From assembly GCA_964444465.1 (NCBI GenBank), contig CAYUGZ010000007.1:1-42315 (forward strand): DNA of 42,315 bases, read 5' to 3'. The translations under genes were made by a program, and so were the position numbers. Under the pieces are notes generated by a model. It did no database searches. It saw nothing but the letters and a program-made list of their open reading frames with translations, and was not told the DNA's origin. Origin of the DNA: JACPNE01 sp964444465 (GTDB lineage: Archaea > Nanobdellota > Nanobdellia > SCGC-AAA011-G17 > JACPNG01). This document shows, piece by piece, positions 1-9,463 of the stretch; position 1 is the first letter of the stretch, and each line of letters begins with the position of its first letter.

Positions 1-1
1 A

Positions 2-1906
2 GGAGACGATGACGGTGGAGGAGATGGAACTGGAGTAGATGACGGTGGAGGAGATGGAACTGGAGTAGATGACGGTGCAGGAGATGGAACTGGAGGAACA
101 GGTGGAAGTAATGAAGGTAGTGGTGAAGGAGAAGCAGTAGGTGCTGCAGTTAATAATGCTCCAACATTAAATAATATAGGGAATAAACAAGTTAATGAAA
201 ATAATTTATTACAATTTAGTATTAGTGGATCAGATCAAGACGGAGATTCATTAAGTTTTTCAGCTTCTAATTTACCAAGTGGAGCTAGTTTTTCAGGACA
301 AACATTCTCTTGGACACCAAATTTTAATCAAGCTGGTAGTTTTTCAGTAACATTTACAGCATCTGATGCTGAAGATAGTGATTCTGAAACTATTACTATA
401 ACTGTTGTTAATACTAATAGAGCTCCCACATTAAGTGGATTAACTGATCAAACTACAAATGAAGATACTTCATTAAGTAATGTTTTTGATTTAGATAGTT
501 TTGCAAGTGATCCAGACGGAAATTCTTTAAGTTTTACAGGATCATCTAATAATGTAGTAATAACAATAGATTCAAACAATCAAGTTTCATTATTTCCTAA
601 CTCTAATTTTAATGGACAAGAAACAATAACATTTACAGTTTCAGATGGTTCATTAACAAATTCAGATTCAATTACTTTAACTGTAAATGCAGTTAATGAC
701 GTTCCAGTATTAAATATTCCAGATCAAACTTTTGATGAAGATAACACCCAAACTTTTGATTTAGACAATTTTTTAACAGATCCAGATATTGTAATTAATA
801 ACGATGTAATTACATTTAGTATAACTGGAAATTCTCAAATTTCAGTAACAATTAACCCAAGTAATATTGTTACATTAACGCCTAATGCTAATTTTAATGG
901 ACAAGAAACAATAACATTTACAGCTACTGATTCAGCTGGAGCATCAGATTCAGATGCTGTATTAATAACTGTAAATGCAGTTAATGATAACCCAATATTA
1001 GACTTTTTTGGATTGTCATTTGTATTATCAGGAAATGGAGTTCCTGAAAGAGATTTAGATTTAGATAATTTTACAACAGATCCAGATATTGCAACTAATA
1101 ATGATTCAATAACTTTTACTTCAGAAGAAAATTCAGTATTTAGTGTAGCAATACAAAATAGTGTAGCGACAATAAAAGCTGTTAATGCTAAATTTACTAC
1201 AGATTTAGGAACTTTATTTGATGGAAAATTATTTGATAGAGTAACTGAAAAAATAAAGTTTACAGCTACTGATTCATTTGCAGTATCTGATTCAGATGAA
1301 TTAACATTAGTTGTAGGAAATGCACCTCATGCTATTATTAGTTATAATAATTTAAAAGTAAGAGAAGAACAAGTGTTTGAATTAAGTGGTGCAAGAAGTT
1401 TTGATTTAGACGGAAAAATAGTTTCATATTTATGGGATTTAGGAGATGGAACAACTTCCTCAGAAATAAAATTTAATCATAACTATAGTAATGAAGGATC
1501 TTTTACTGTTACATTAACTGTTACAGATGACGACGGATTAAGTGATTCTCAGAGTATTAAGTATACTGTGGGAGATAAATTAACAAGACAACATAAATTT
1601 GCAATTGCTACAAAAATTTATGACTATGAAACTTATAGTCCTGGTGACCAATATGAAAATTATCTAAAGATAGTAAATGTTGGAAACTTAAAAGAGAAAG
1701 GAATACAAATTAAAGTGATAGTTCCTGATTTGGATGTGGAAGAAATTTTAACATCAAGTTTTAATTTAGATCCATACCAAACAAGATGGGTAGAGGTTAA
1801 ATTTAATATTCCTAAAGATACTACTAAAAATGAATACTTAGCGAAGATAACATTAGATGGTAAGAAATCTGATGCATTTGGTTATTTAACATTTTCAGTA
1901 GATTAA
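2..1906 (+). CDS. Large surface protein with cadherin-like and PKD domains, 5' end outside the window
   Basis: The frame is open from the first bases of the window to the TAA at 1904-1906, so the N-terminus lies upstream. A TTG at 1013 is an internal codon, since clear domain sequence continues before it. In order the protein shows an acidic Gly/Asp/Thr linker (bases 2-150), about three cadherin/VCBS-like Ig repeats with 'NEDTSL', 'DEDNTQ' and 'NFNGQETITFT' motifs (about 160-1320), a PKD domain with the hallmark WDLGDG (about 1321-1590), and a C-terminal beta domain (1600-1900) resembling the COG1361-like domain of the next gene. Bases 605-638 and 890-923 are a 34-bp direct repeat inside the Ig repeats. 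Such proteins are normally secreted and act in adhesion or the cell surface layer; the exact role is inferred. There is no C-terminal membrane anchor, so it may bind other surface proteins. Confidence 0.85.
   Translation, partial: GDDDGGGDGTGVDDGGGDGTGVDDGAGDGTGGTGGSNEGSGEGEAVGAAVNNAPTLNNIGNKQVNENNLLQFSISGSDQDGDSLSFSASNLPSGASFSGQTFSWTPNFNQAGSFSVTFTASDAEDSDSETITITVVNTNRAPTLSGLTDQTTNEDTSLSNVFDLDSFASDPDGNSLSFTGSSNNVVITIDSNNQVSLFPNSNFNGQETITFTVSDGSLTNSDSITLTVNAVNDVPVLNIPDQTFDEDNTQTFDLDNFLTDPDIVINNDVITFSITGNSQISVTINPSNIVTLTPNANFNGQETITFTATDSAGASDSDAVLITVNAVNDNPILDFFGLSFVLSGNGVPERDLDLDNFTTDPDIATNNDSITFTSEENSVFSVAIQNSVATIKAVNAKFTTDLGTLFDGKLFDRVTEKIKFTATDSFAVSDSDELTLVVGNAPHAIISYNNLKVREEQVFELSGARSFDLDGKIVSYLWDLGDGTTSSEIKFNHNYSNEGSFTVTLTVTDDDGLSDSQSIKYTVGDKLTRQHKFAIATKIYDYETYSPGDQYENYLKIVNVGNLKEKGIQIKVIVPDLDVEEILTSSFNLDPYQTRWVEVKFNIPKDTTKNEYLAKITLDGKKSDAFGYLTFSVD
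11..94 (+). repeat. 30-bp in-frame tandem repeat (acidic Gly-rich linker)
   Basis: The unit begins GACGGTGGAGGAGATGGAAC and encodes DDGGGDGTGV. It occurs about 2.8 times, the last copy with one substitution (GGA to GCA). The array may extend left of the window. It encodes a flexible linker and is a likely site of length variation. Confidence 0.9.
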
Positions 1907-1930
1907 GGAAGATTTGACACTACCGTAAAG

Positions 1931-1957
1931 TTTATAAACAAGTTATAAACTATAAAA
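1931..1957 (+). promoter_or_regulatory. TATA-box region for the S-layer-like gene
   Basis: TTTATAAA (1931-1938) and further TATAAA-like words up to 1957 lie upstream of the gene starting at 2005. The transcript would carry a leader holding the AGGAGG at about 1992-1997. Confidence 0.5.
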
Positions 1958-2004
1958 TAACAACAATATTAAAATTAAATATGATAAACACAGGAGGATT
2001 CAAA

Positions 2005-3264
2005 ATGAGAAAATTGTTAAGCGCTTTAACAATGATGCTAGTCATGTTATTTAGCATTAATCTTGTAGCTGCAGCTGCGGATTTCGATATTTCAAAAGTT
2101 GAGGTTGATGATATAACTATAACAGAGTCAGGTGATGCAGTTCATGTAGAAGCTGATTCTACAGTAGAAGTTGAGGTTTACGTTCAAGGGAACGGAAGTT
2201 CAGATGATGTAAAAGTAAGAGCATGGATTGGGGGATATGAATATGGTTCAATCGAAGACAGAACAGAAATCTTCGAAGTTGAAAATAATGTTGATTACAG
2301 AAAAACATTAACATTAAGAATTCCTAAAGACATAGATGCTTCTGATGATTACACATTACATGTAGAAATCTTTGATGACGATAATAGTGTAGACAAAGAC
2401 TTTACATTAAGAGTTCAAGAAAAAAGACATTTCTTAGACATTCAAGATGTTATCTTAAGACCAAGTTCTCAAATTGAAGCAGGAAGAGTATTATTCACAA
2501 CTGTTAGAGTAGAGAATTTAGGTGATAAGAAAGAAGAAGACATCAAAATAAGTGTTGCTATACCTGAATTAGGTGTTTCATCTAGAGATTATATAGATGA
2601 ATTAGTTCCTGTAGAGAACACAGATGATGACGATGAAGAAACATCAGCATCTAGTAATGAAATTTTCTTAAGAGTACCAAAAGACGCTAGAACTGGAGAC
2701 TATGAAGTATTAGTTGAAGTTTCATATAACAGAGGACACGATGTTGTAAGAGCTAAGACATTAGTACATGTTGAAGGTGTTAGTGTAGCTGGATTAGACG
2801 ATACAATAATTAGTGTAGATTCTCAATCTAAATCAGTTGACGCTGGTGAACAAACTGGTTATAGAATAATGGTAGCTAACATGGGTGAAGAAGTCCAAAG
2901 ATACAGCTTAGAAGTATCTGGAGAGAACTTATGGGCTACATCAAGAGTTGATCCATTATTTGTAACAGTAAGACCTGGTGAAACTGGAGAATTAAATGCT
3001 TTATTAACAGTTAAGGAAGATGCTCCTCAGGGAAGAAATAGCTTTGTAGCTAAAGTAAGATCTGGAGATCAATTAGTCAAAGAAATTAGCTTAACAGCTG
3101 ATGTAAATGACGGAAGTCTTAGCTTCGGAGATGGTACAAGAAAAGCATTAACAGTTGTGTTTGGTGTTTTAGTAGTATTGTTAATAATCCTTGGTTTAGT
3201 AGTTGCTTTCAATAAAATGAAAGGCGATGAAGGCGAAGGAGAAGAAGGAACAAACTACTATTAA
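2005..3264 (+). CDS. S-layer-like membrane-anchored surface protein (COG1361-like)
   Basis: A 419-aa protein with an N-terminal signal peptide (MRKLLSAL... ending near AAAADF), two to three beta-sandwich domains, and one C-terminal transmembrane helix (VVFGVLVVLLIILGLVVAF) followed by a short acidic tail. The middle contains the 'ENLGDKKEEDIKISV' type motif of archaeal COG1361 S-layer-associated domains, which is also seen at the end of the preceding gene. An upstream in-frame ATG at 1981 exists, but AGGAGG sits 7-8 nt before the ATG at 2005 and the signal peptide starts there, so 2005 is preferred. It is probably an abundant cell-surface protein. The 3' end overlaps a convergent gene by 69 nt. 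Confidence 0.85.
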   Translation: MRKLLSALTMMLVMLFSINLVAAAADFDISKVEVDDITITESGDAVHVEADSTVEVEVYVQGNGSSDDVKVRAWIGGYEYGSIEDRTEIFEVENNVDYRKTLTLRIPKDIDASDDYTLHVEIFDDDNSVDKDFTLRVQEKRHFLDIQDVILRPSSQIEAGRVLFTTVRVENLGDKKEEDIKISVAIPELGVSSRDYIDELVPVENTDDDDEETSASSNEIFLRVPKDARTGDYEVLVEVSYNRGHDVVRAKTLVHVEGVSVAGLDDTIISVDSQSKSVDAGEQTGYRIMVANMGEEVQRYSLEVSGENLWATSRVDPLFVTVRPGETGELNALLTVKEDAPQGRNSFVAKVRSGDQLVKEISLTADVNDGSLSFGDGTRKALTVVFGVLVVLLIILGLVVAFNKMKGDEGEGEEGTNYY

Positions 3265-3681
3265 TTTCTTTTCTCTTTTTTTATTTTTCTTATTCTTTAA
3301 TTTTTTATAATGTTCAATTTCAGAATTAACATCTTCAAAATCAGGACATATTCCTCTAATTCTACTATAAATTTTTTCTCTTTCTTCTTGAGTAAACCCT
3401 AAAGCTTTTAGATAATCTGCTACTCTTTCCTCAGCTAATTTTTTATATTGAATATTTTTCATTCTACCAAATAAGCTGCCAGTCTCTATCTGTCTTACTA
3501 CATCCTTTATGCCTCCTTTAGTCCAGACTCTCTCTTCGAAATCTCGTTTTCCATCTTCTATGACTAAATGATCAACTAAATCATTAAGAGAAGGACATTT
3601 AATTTGTTTTCTTTGAGATCTTAAAGTACTTTTAATTTCTTGCATTAATTGTATTTTAGGAGAAGCAGTAGCATGTACCAT
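3196..3681 (-). CDS. Hypothetical protein, 161 aa
   Basis: I do not recognise a family. The protein is basic and mostly helical, with a Lys-rich stretch (KKLKNKKNKKREKK) near residues 125-140 and a hydrophobic C-terminal tail. It lies downstream of smc on the same strand with a 96-nt gap. It does not look like ScpA or ScpB, the usual SMC partners. Its last 69 nt run antisense to the end of the S-layer-like gene, so the final 20 or so residues, which differ in character from the rest, may be a recent read-through extension. Confidence 0.65.
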   Translation of the reverse strand: MVHATASPKIQLMQEIKSTLRSQRKQIKCPSLNDLVDHLVIEDGKRDFEERVWTKGGIKDVVRQIETGSLFGRMKNIQYKKLAEERVADYLKALGFTQEEREKIYSRIRGICPDFEDVNSEIEHYKKLKNKKNKKREKKLIVVCSFFSFAFIAFHFIESNY

Positions 3682-3777
3682 AAAATAATGATATTGATAA
3701 AAGATATAAAATTAACGTATTCTTAATGTATATTATCTTCAATTATAAATCTTCTAAGAATTCTCTATATTTTTAAT

Positions 3778-6700
3778 TTAAACTTTTAAACTAACTACTT
3801 TAGTTATCTCGTTTTGCATACTTACACCATATATTTGATTAGCTCCACTTATAATAGCATCATTATGTGTTATAACAATATATTGTGCTTTTTTAGCATA
3901 ATTTTGGATTAATCTGTTTAATAATTCAGAGTTTGATTTATCTAATGCTGCATCTACCTCATCAAACAAATAGAAACTAGCAGGTTGTAATTCTTGTATC
4001 GCAAATATAAAAGATAAAGCAGCTAAAGTTTTTTCCCCTCCAGATAAAGATTTAATATCTAAGAATTTATTGCCAACAATCCTAACTTTAATGTCCATCC
4101 CTCCATCAAAGACATTTTCTTTATCTTCTAACTCAAGATGGGCTTCCCCTTTAGTTGATAGATTAGTAAATATTCTTCTAAAATTATCATTTATAACCTT
4201 AAAAGTCTTCATGAATATCTCTTGTTTCCTTCCTTCAATCTCTTTGATCATACTAAGCACATCTTCTTTTTCTGATGATAATCTTTCTTTTTTCTCAACT
4301 AAATTTGTGTATTCATTCTCAACAGTTTCATAGATCTCTAAAGCTCTTAAATTAACATTACCTAGATTATTTAATGTAGATTCAGATTTTTTAATTTCAT
4401 ATTTTAAATCTTCTAAAGAAACCCCTTTTCTTATCTTAGCATCCACATATTGTTCAAATTCTTTATTCAATCCTTCTAATTCAGCTATTACTTTTGCTTT
4501 GTCTAAATTAATAGTATTTCTTCTATGTTCAACTGCTTTAATCTTTTCTTCTTCTCTTGAAATATTTGATTCTCTTTTATTAACCTCTTCATTAACTTTA
4601 TTTCTTTTAGCAAATAAACTTCTAAAATCATTATAAAATCTTTTTTCTAAACTTTCTTTTTTCTTTAAATTTTCTTTATCTAACTTTAATTTTTCATTTA
4701 AAGAATTCAATTCTTGAATAAAATCTTGTTTTTCTTTTTCACTATCTATAATAATTTTTATTGTTTTATCTTTCTCTTGAGAATAGATTTCATTAATTTG
4801 TACATCAAAATTCTTAATTTCTGCATCTATTTGTAATATTCTTTCTCTAATCTGTTGTCTGTCTCTCTCTATCTTATTCAAACCCTCTACTGCTTTATCA
4901 TCATATCTAATGTTTACTCTTATGTCTTTTAATCTCTCAATATCTTTTACTAATTTAATTAGCTCATTGTCTAATTCTTTTAATTCTTTATTTTTTGTTT
5001 TTGATTCATTAATTAATTCTTGTTTTCTTAATTTTAATTCATTTATATCAATAGCACCAAGTGCTTTCTCATATTTTAATAATTCACCTTCTATCTCTGC
5101 TTTCTTTTCTCTAGAATCAAGTATTTTAGATTCAATTTCAGATTTTCTTTTTTCAAAAACATCTACTTTTTTTCTTAATTCATCTACATCTGATTGTAAT
5201 TTGTTTATATCTTGAGTAAACTCTTTTTCTTTAAAACCAACTCCCTTTCTTCTATATCCTCCGACCATTGCTCCACTTACTTCAACTAGATCTCCTTCTA
5301 GAGTAACCATTCTAGCATTACCTATTCCAATAGATCTAGTTGTTTCTAGATTATTAACAATTAATGTGCTACCAAAAACATAGTTAAAAACATCTTTAAA
5401 TTTATCATTAAAATCAACTAGATTAATTGCTAAATCAACAACACCATTCTTATTTGTTAAAGATTCAGCTCTAGAATCAATCCCTCTTCCTTTTATCTTA
5501 TTTAATGGAAGAAACGTAACAACACCTAGTTTATTCTGTCTTAATAACTTAATACATTTAGATGCTGTTGAATCATCTTCTACAACTATACTTCTTGATC
5601 TTGAACCAGCAGCAACTTGTAATGCTAATGAATATTTTGAACTTACTTTTCCTAATTCATTAACAGTTCCATGAACTTTAGGGTCTTTTAATTTTAGAAT
5701 TTTTTGTGTAGCTACATTATCAATTAATCTCTCTTGAACTCCCTCTTGTCTAGCATTTAATCTAAATAATTCTTCACTTTTCTCTACTAAAAAACCTCTA
5801 GTTTTATTGAGTTGAGATTGTAATAAATTTGATTCGTTTGTTAATTTTTCAAAATCTTGTGTAATTTTTTTATGATTTTGTTTCAAATTTTTGATTAAGG
5901 CTACTTCATCTTTATTATCATCTATTTTAAGATTTGATAATTCAAAGTTTATTCTATCAAGCTCTCTTAATTTTCCTTGTTTCTTTTCAACTAAAGAATT
6001 TAAATGGGTTTGAGAATTTTCAATAGTTTGTTCAATTTTATTTAATTCTTCTGGATTTATCTTATGTTTTTTCTTATATTTGTTGATAGAATCTAAAAAT
6101 TCAGCATCTTCTTTTAATAATTCTCTTTTATTTTTTATTAATGATTGTCTATCATTATCTAATTCTTTTAATTTTTCTTCAATATCTTTAATGTTTCTTT
6201 GTAATTGTGTTTTTCTATTCTCAATCTTTTTAACTTCTTGTTCACAAGTTTCTTTTCTTGAACTATCTCTTACTAAATCTGTTTTTAATACATCAATATC
6301 TTCATGTAATTTTTTTTGTTCTACTTCTCCTTTCTCCTCTAAATCTTTATTTATTGAAGAAATTTCTTTTTTTCTTTTTTCTATATCTTCTTTTATCTCA
6401 TTAATTTTTTTATTATATTTATTTAATTCATTATCTTGTTCTTTTACTCTTTTTTCAAATTCTTGTTTCTTTGAATCTTTTTCCTTTATTTGTAAATTTA
6501 AGAAAGTAGCTTGATTATCTCGAATTTTATTTTGTAATTCTTTATATTTTAAAGCTTGATCTCTTTCTTTTTTTAATTCTCTTAAATAAGCATTTCTTTC
6601 TGTTAAAACAATACTAACCTCATTTAATTTCTCATCAGCTTTTCCTAATTCATTCAATGCTTTGCCTTTTTTTTCCTCAAAAACACTCAACCCAGATACC

Positions 6701-7191
6701 TCTTCTATTATTTCTCTTCTATGTTCTGGTCTCATCTCCATAAATGCAACAATATCACCTTGTAAAACAATATTATGTCCATCAGGATCTACTTTTCCAG
6801 CATTTAACAAATCTATAACTTGTGTTCTAGTAACAACTTTATCATTTATTCTATAAGTTGAGTTACCATTTTGTTTGACTGTTCTTGAAATTTTAATCTC
6901 TTGATCATTTAAAGGAAATCTTTTTTCAGAATTATTAAATGTCATGGCAACTTCTGCCTCAGGGGAAGGTCTTCCTTTTTTCCCACCATGATAGATTAAA
7001 TTGGAAGATTTTTCTGCTCTTAGACTTTTAGCAGAACTTTTTCCCAATACAAACGTTATTGCATCTACTATGTTTGATTTTCCTGAACCATTTGGACCTA
7101 TAACAGAATTATAACCGTCACCAAAGATTAATTCAGTTCTTTTAGCGAAGGATTTAAACCCTCTAGCCATTATACTTTTTATTACTGTCAT
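3778..7191 (-). CDS. smc: Chromosome segregation protein SMC
   Basis: A 1137-aa SMC ATPase that forms ring-shaped dimers compacting and segregating chromosomes. The N-terminal Walker A GPNGSGKS is at residues 32-39, followed by a long coiled coil rich in Lys/Glu. The hinge domain lies at roughly 490-650 (VHGTVNELG..., VEVSGAMVGGYRRKG), followed by a second coiled coil. The C-terminal ATPase half has the signature LSGGEK from residue 1049, the Walker B FYLFDEVDAALD, and the D-loop and switch His (ITHND). Length is typical. No ScpA or ScpB gene is adjacent. It follows rnhB on the same strand with a 51-nt gap and a short GAGG element just before the ATG, so the two may be co-transcribed. Confidence 0.97.
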   Translation of the reverse strand: MTVIKSIMARGFKSFAKRTELIFGDGYNSVIGPNGSGKSNIVDAITFVLGKSSAKSLRAEKSSNLIYHGGKKGRPSPEAEVAMTFNNSEKRFPLNDQEIKISRTVKQNGNSTYRINDKVVTRTQVIDLLNAGKVDPDGHNIVLQGDIVAFMEMRPEHRREIIEEVSGLSVFEEKKGKALNELGKADEKLNEVSIVLTERNAYLRELKKERDQALKYKELQNKIRDNQATFLNLQIKEKDSKKQEFEKRVKEQDNELNKYNKKINEIKEDIEKRKKEISSINKDLEEKGEVEQKKLHEDIDVLKTDLVRDSSRKETCEQEVKKIENRKTQLQRNIKDIEEKLKELDNDRQSLIKNKRELLKEDAEFLDSINKYKKKHKINPEELNKIEQTIENSQTHLNSLVEKKQGKLRELDRINFELSNLKIDDNKDEVALIKNLKQNHKKITQDFEKLTNESNLLQSQLNKTRGFLVEKSEELFRLNARQEGVQERLIDNVATQKILKLKDPKVHGTVNELGKVSSKYSLALQVAAGSRSRSIVVEDDSTASKCIKLLRQNKLGVVTFLPLNKIKGRGIDSRAESLTNKNGVVDLAINLVDFNDKFKDVFNYVFGSTLIVNNLETTRSIGIGNARMVTLEGDLVEVSGAMVGGYRRKGVGFKEKEFTQDINKLQSDVDELRKKVDVFEKRKSEIESKILDSREKKAEIEGELLKYEKALGAIDINELKLRKQELINESKTKNKELKELDNELIKLVKDIERLKDIRVNIRYDDKAVEGLNKIERDRQQIRERILQIDAEIKNFDVQINEIYSQEKDKTIKIIIDSEKEKQDFIQELNSLNEKLKLDKENLKKKESLEKRFYNDFRSLFAKRNKVNEEVNKRESNISREEEKIKAVEHRRNTINLDKAKVIAELEGLNKEFEQYVDAKIRKGVSLEDLKYEIKKSESTLNNLGNVNLRALEIYETVENEYTNLVEKKERLSSEKEDVLSMIKEIEGRKQEIFMKTFKVINDNFRRIFTNLSTKGEAHLELEDKENVFDGGMDIKVRIVGNKFLDIKSLSGGEKTLAALSFIFAIQELQPASFYLFDEVDAALDKSNSELLNRLIQNYAKKAQYIVITHNDAIISGANQIYGVSMQNEITKVVSLKV

Positions 7192-7242
7192 TCTCCTCTA
7201 TAAAATATTTTCTGAATTTAAAAGTTTTGTTATATTGTTAAA

Positions 7243-7893
7243 TTAGAACTCATCTAGCTTTTTTTGATCTTTAGCATTTTTATGCTTCTTCCAAGTACTC
7301 CAAGATTTTCTAAACAATTCTGGGTGTTTATCCCAATTTTCTTTTACAAATTTTTTTGTTGTTTCATTACTTGGATATCCTGGACCAATAGCCCCATACT
7401 TCTTTTCTAATTTTTCTACTTCTCTATCTCTATTCACTTTAGCTATTATTGAAGCTGCAGCAACCACTAAATATTTAGATTCAGCTTTATGATCTGCTAT
7501 TAATTCAACATCTTTATTTTTCAGTAATTTTCTGATGTAATCTTTGTAAGCTTCTCTATTTGGACTTGGAGCATCAATATAAACTTTTTTTGGGTTTACT
7601 TCATTTATTATTTGAGCTGTTTTATGAGCTTCTAACCAATTTAAGTTTAGATCATCTTGTTCTAAAAAAGAGTCTATTTCATTAGGCTCAACTTTAACAA
7701 CCTTAACTTTAGCTATCTTTTTTATTTGATCAAACAATTCGAATCTTTTTTTCTTAAGTATTAATTTAGAATCTTTAACCTCAATTTCTTTAAGTTTAAA
7801 TTCTTTAGAATCATCTAGATAAACTCCAGCTATGATTAATGGTCCGATTACAGGACCTCTACCAGCTTCATCTATCCCTAAGATCAATGTCAT
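7243..7893 (-). CDS. rnhB: Ribonuclease HII
   Basis: A 216-aa RNase HII that cleaves the RNA strand of RNA/DNA hybrids and removes misincorporated ribonucleotides. The family start motif GIDEAGRGPVIGP gives D8 and E9. D107 is in YIDAP, and the fourth metal-binding position is E138 in HKAESKY, where RNase HII normally has Asp. The AAASIIAKVNRDRE motif is present. A TTG 18 nt upstream could extend the frame, but the ATG at 7893 lies about 26 nt from a TATA box (7914-7923), which fits a leaderless transcript and the usual family start. Confidence 0.95.
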   Translation of the reverse strand: MTLILGIDEAGRGPVIGPLIIAGVYLDDSKEFKLKEIEVKDSKLILKKKRFELFDQIKKIAKVKVVKVEPNEIDSFLEQDDLNLNWLEAHKTAQIINEVNPKKVYIDAPSPNREAYKDYIRKLLKNKDVELIADHKAESKYLVVAAASIIAKVNRDREVEKLEKKYGAIGPGYPSNETTKKFVKENWDKHPELFRKSWSTWKKHKNAKDQKKLDEF

Positions 7894-7913
7894 ATAATCA
7901 ATATCTCCCAATA

Positions 7914-7923
7914 TATTTATAAA
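7914..7923 (-). promoter_or_regulatory. TATA box of rnhB
   Basis: Read on the minus strand this is TTTATAAATA, centred about 26 nt before the ATG at 7893. It predicts transcription starting at the start codon. Confidence 0.55.
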
Positions 7924-7984
7924 AACTTCTACTTAATTGAATAATATAAGAACATTAATAAAGGGGATTTTTTAATTCTTTGAA

Positions 7985-8893
7985 ATGAAAAAAATTTGGT
8001 CTTGGATTGTATTTATAGTAATCATAATAATTGCATTCTTTTTCATAAGAGAAAATATACATGAGTTTAGTAAAGTTCCGAAATTTTCATTTATTTATAT
8101 TATTCCTTTAGTACTCTTAATTTTGTTAAACATATTTGCTAATGGATTAAGAATAAAGCTATATGCTGAATATTATAACATTAATCTAAAACCGATTGAA
8201 TGGTTTGGTTTGGTTTCAGTATCTATAATGGGTAATCATTTAACCCCTTTTAGAGCAGGACATGGTGCTAGAGCTATTTATCTAAAAAAGAAACATAAAC
8301 TTCCTTACACTTCTTTTTTAACAACCATGGCAGCTTCTTATGTGGTAAAATTTTTAGTGTATGGTGGATTAGGGGTTGTACTAAGCTTGTTAATATTAAG
8401 ATATTATAATATTTTTAATAAATTTATATTTTTATTATTAATCATACTACTTATTATCTCATTGGTTGCTATTTTTATCCCTCCAATATTTAAACAAAAT
8501 AAGAATAAATTTTTGAATAGATTCATTAGACTATTAAATGAATGGAAAGTTATGAGTAAAAATCATAATTTTTTGTATAAAGTTATTATGATTGATGTGA
8601 TTGTATGGGTCTTAAGATCTTTTAGATTATTTTTTGCTTTCAAAGCATTTTCATTTGACGTTCCTATATTGTTCATATCATTAATTGCTGTTTTATCTGT
8701 TTTATCCGTATTTCTTAGTTTAACTCCAGCTGGATTGGGAGTATTAGAAACTGTTGTTGCATTAGCTGCAGAAGCTATTGGAATAGGATTTGTAGGTGGA
8801 GTTTATGCTGGGGTGTTAGATAGAGTTGTTTCTGTAATCATAATTTTTATATTTGGACCAATATTTAGTTATAAACTAATGAGAAATCTATGA
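7985..8893 (+). CDS. Flippase-like integral membrane protein (UPF0104/LPG synthase TM family)
   Basis: A 302-aa protein with about seven or eight hydrophobic helices. The pattern NHLTPFRAGHGARAIYL followed by TTMAASYVVKFLVYGG and SLTPAGLGVLE matches the lysylphosphatidylglycerol synthase transmembrane/AglD-like family (UPF0104). Family members include enzymes or transporters acting on lipid-linked substrates in glycosylation or lipid modification; the substrate here cannot be told. It overlaps the next gene through ATGA at 8890-8893, which indicates translational coupling. Confidence 0.85.
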   Translation: MKKIWSWIVFIVIIIIAFFFIRENIHEFSKVPKFSFIYIIPLVLLILLNIFANGLRIKLYAEYYNINLKPIEWFGLVSVSIMGNHLTPFRAGHGARAIYLKKKHKLPYTSFLTTMAASYVVKFLVYGGLGVVLSLLILRYYNIFNKFIFLLLIILLIISLVAIFIPPIFKQNKNKFLNRFIRLLNEWKVMSKNHNFLYKVIMIDVIVWVLRSFRLFFAFKAFSFDVPILFISLIAVLSVLSVFLSLTPAGLGVLETVVALAAEAIGIGFVGGVYAGVLDRVVSVIIIFIFGPIFSYKLMRNL

Positions 8894-9444
8894 AATTTTC
8901 ACAATTAGAGATAAAAGAATTAATTAAAGCATGGTTAGCTATTTCTATAGCATTTGGAATTGTATTAAGAGGTAATTTTGGATTTGTACAAAGTTTCATT
9001 TTAGCTTCTTTAACTGTTGGTGTAGGATTTTTATTACATGAGTTAGCACATAAAATAGTAGCTCAAAGATATAGATGTTGGGCAGAATTTAGAGCTTTTG
9101 ATCAGATGTTAATTTTAGCTATAATAATGAGTTTTTTTGGTTTTGTTTTTGCTGCACCTGGAGCTGTCTTTATTAGAGGTAATATAAACAAAGAAAAAAA
9201 TGGAAAGATATCTGTAGCGGGTCCTATAACAAACATAATTTTAGCAATATTATTCTTTATCTTATTAAAATTTAGTTCTGGTTATCTAAATGTACTATCT
9301 AGTTATGGATTGTTAATTAATTCATGGCTAGCATTGTTTAATATGATTCCATTTGGTCCTTTTGATGGAGCTAAAATAATTAAATGGAATAAGATAGCCT
9401 ATTCTATTGTTGTTATAATTGCATTAATTCTTATGATAATATAG
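8890..9444 (+). CDS. Site-2-protease-like membrane metallopeptidase (M50 family)
   Basis: A 184-aa multi-helix membrane protein. The zinc site HELAH lies in an early helix (FLLHELAHKIVAQRY), and a later NMIPFGPFDGAKI segment corresponds to the NPxDG-type motif of M50 proteases that supplies the third ligand. An AAPGAVFIRG segment precedes a small membrane pair. No PDZ domain is present, so this is a compact archaeal form. It is translationally coupled to the flippase-like gene. M50 enzymes cut membrane-embedded substrates; the target here is unknown. Confidence 0.88.
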   Translation: MKFSQLEIKELIKAWLAISIAFGIVLRGNFGFVQSFILASLTVGVGFLLHELAHKIVAQRYRCWAEFRAFDQMLILAIIMSFFGFVFAAPGAVFIRGNINKEKNGKISVAGPITNIILAILFFILLKFSSGYLNVLSSYGLLINSWLALFNMIPFGPFDGAKIIKWNKIAYSIVVIIALILMII

Positions 9445-9463
9445 AAATAAGAGAAAAAGAAGA

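Noticed and set aside
1013..1906. Separate gene starting at TTG 1013
   Set aside because: The same frame is open to the window start and contains clear Ig-like repeats upstream, so this is the end of one larger gene.
4070..6856. Several plus-strand frames within smc
   Set aside because: They are antisense to a full-length, well-conserved SMC, and their Ser/Leu/Phe-rich composition is the mirror of a Lys/Glu-rich coiled coil.
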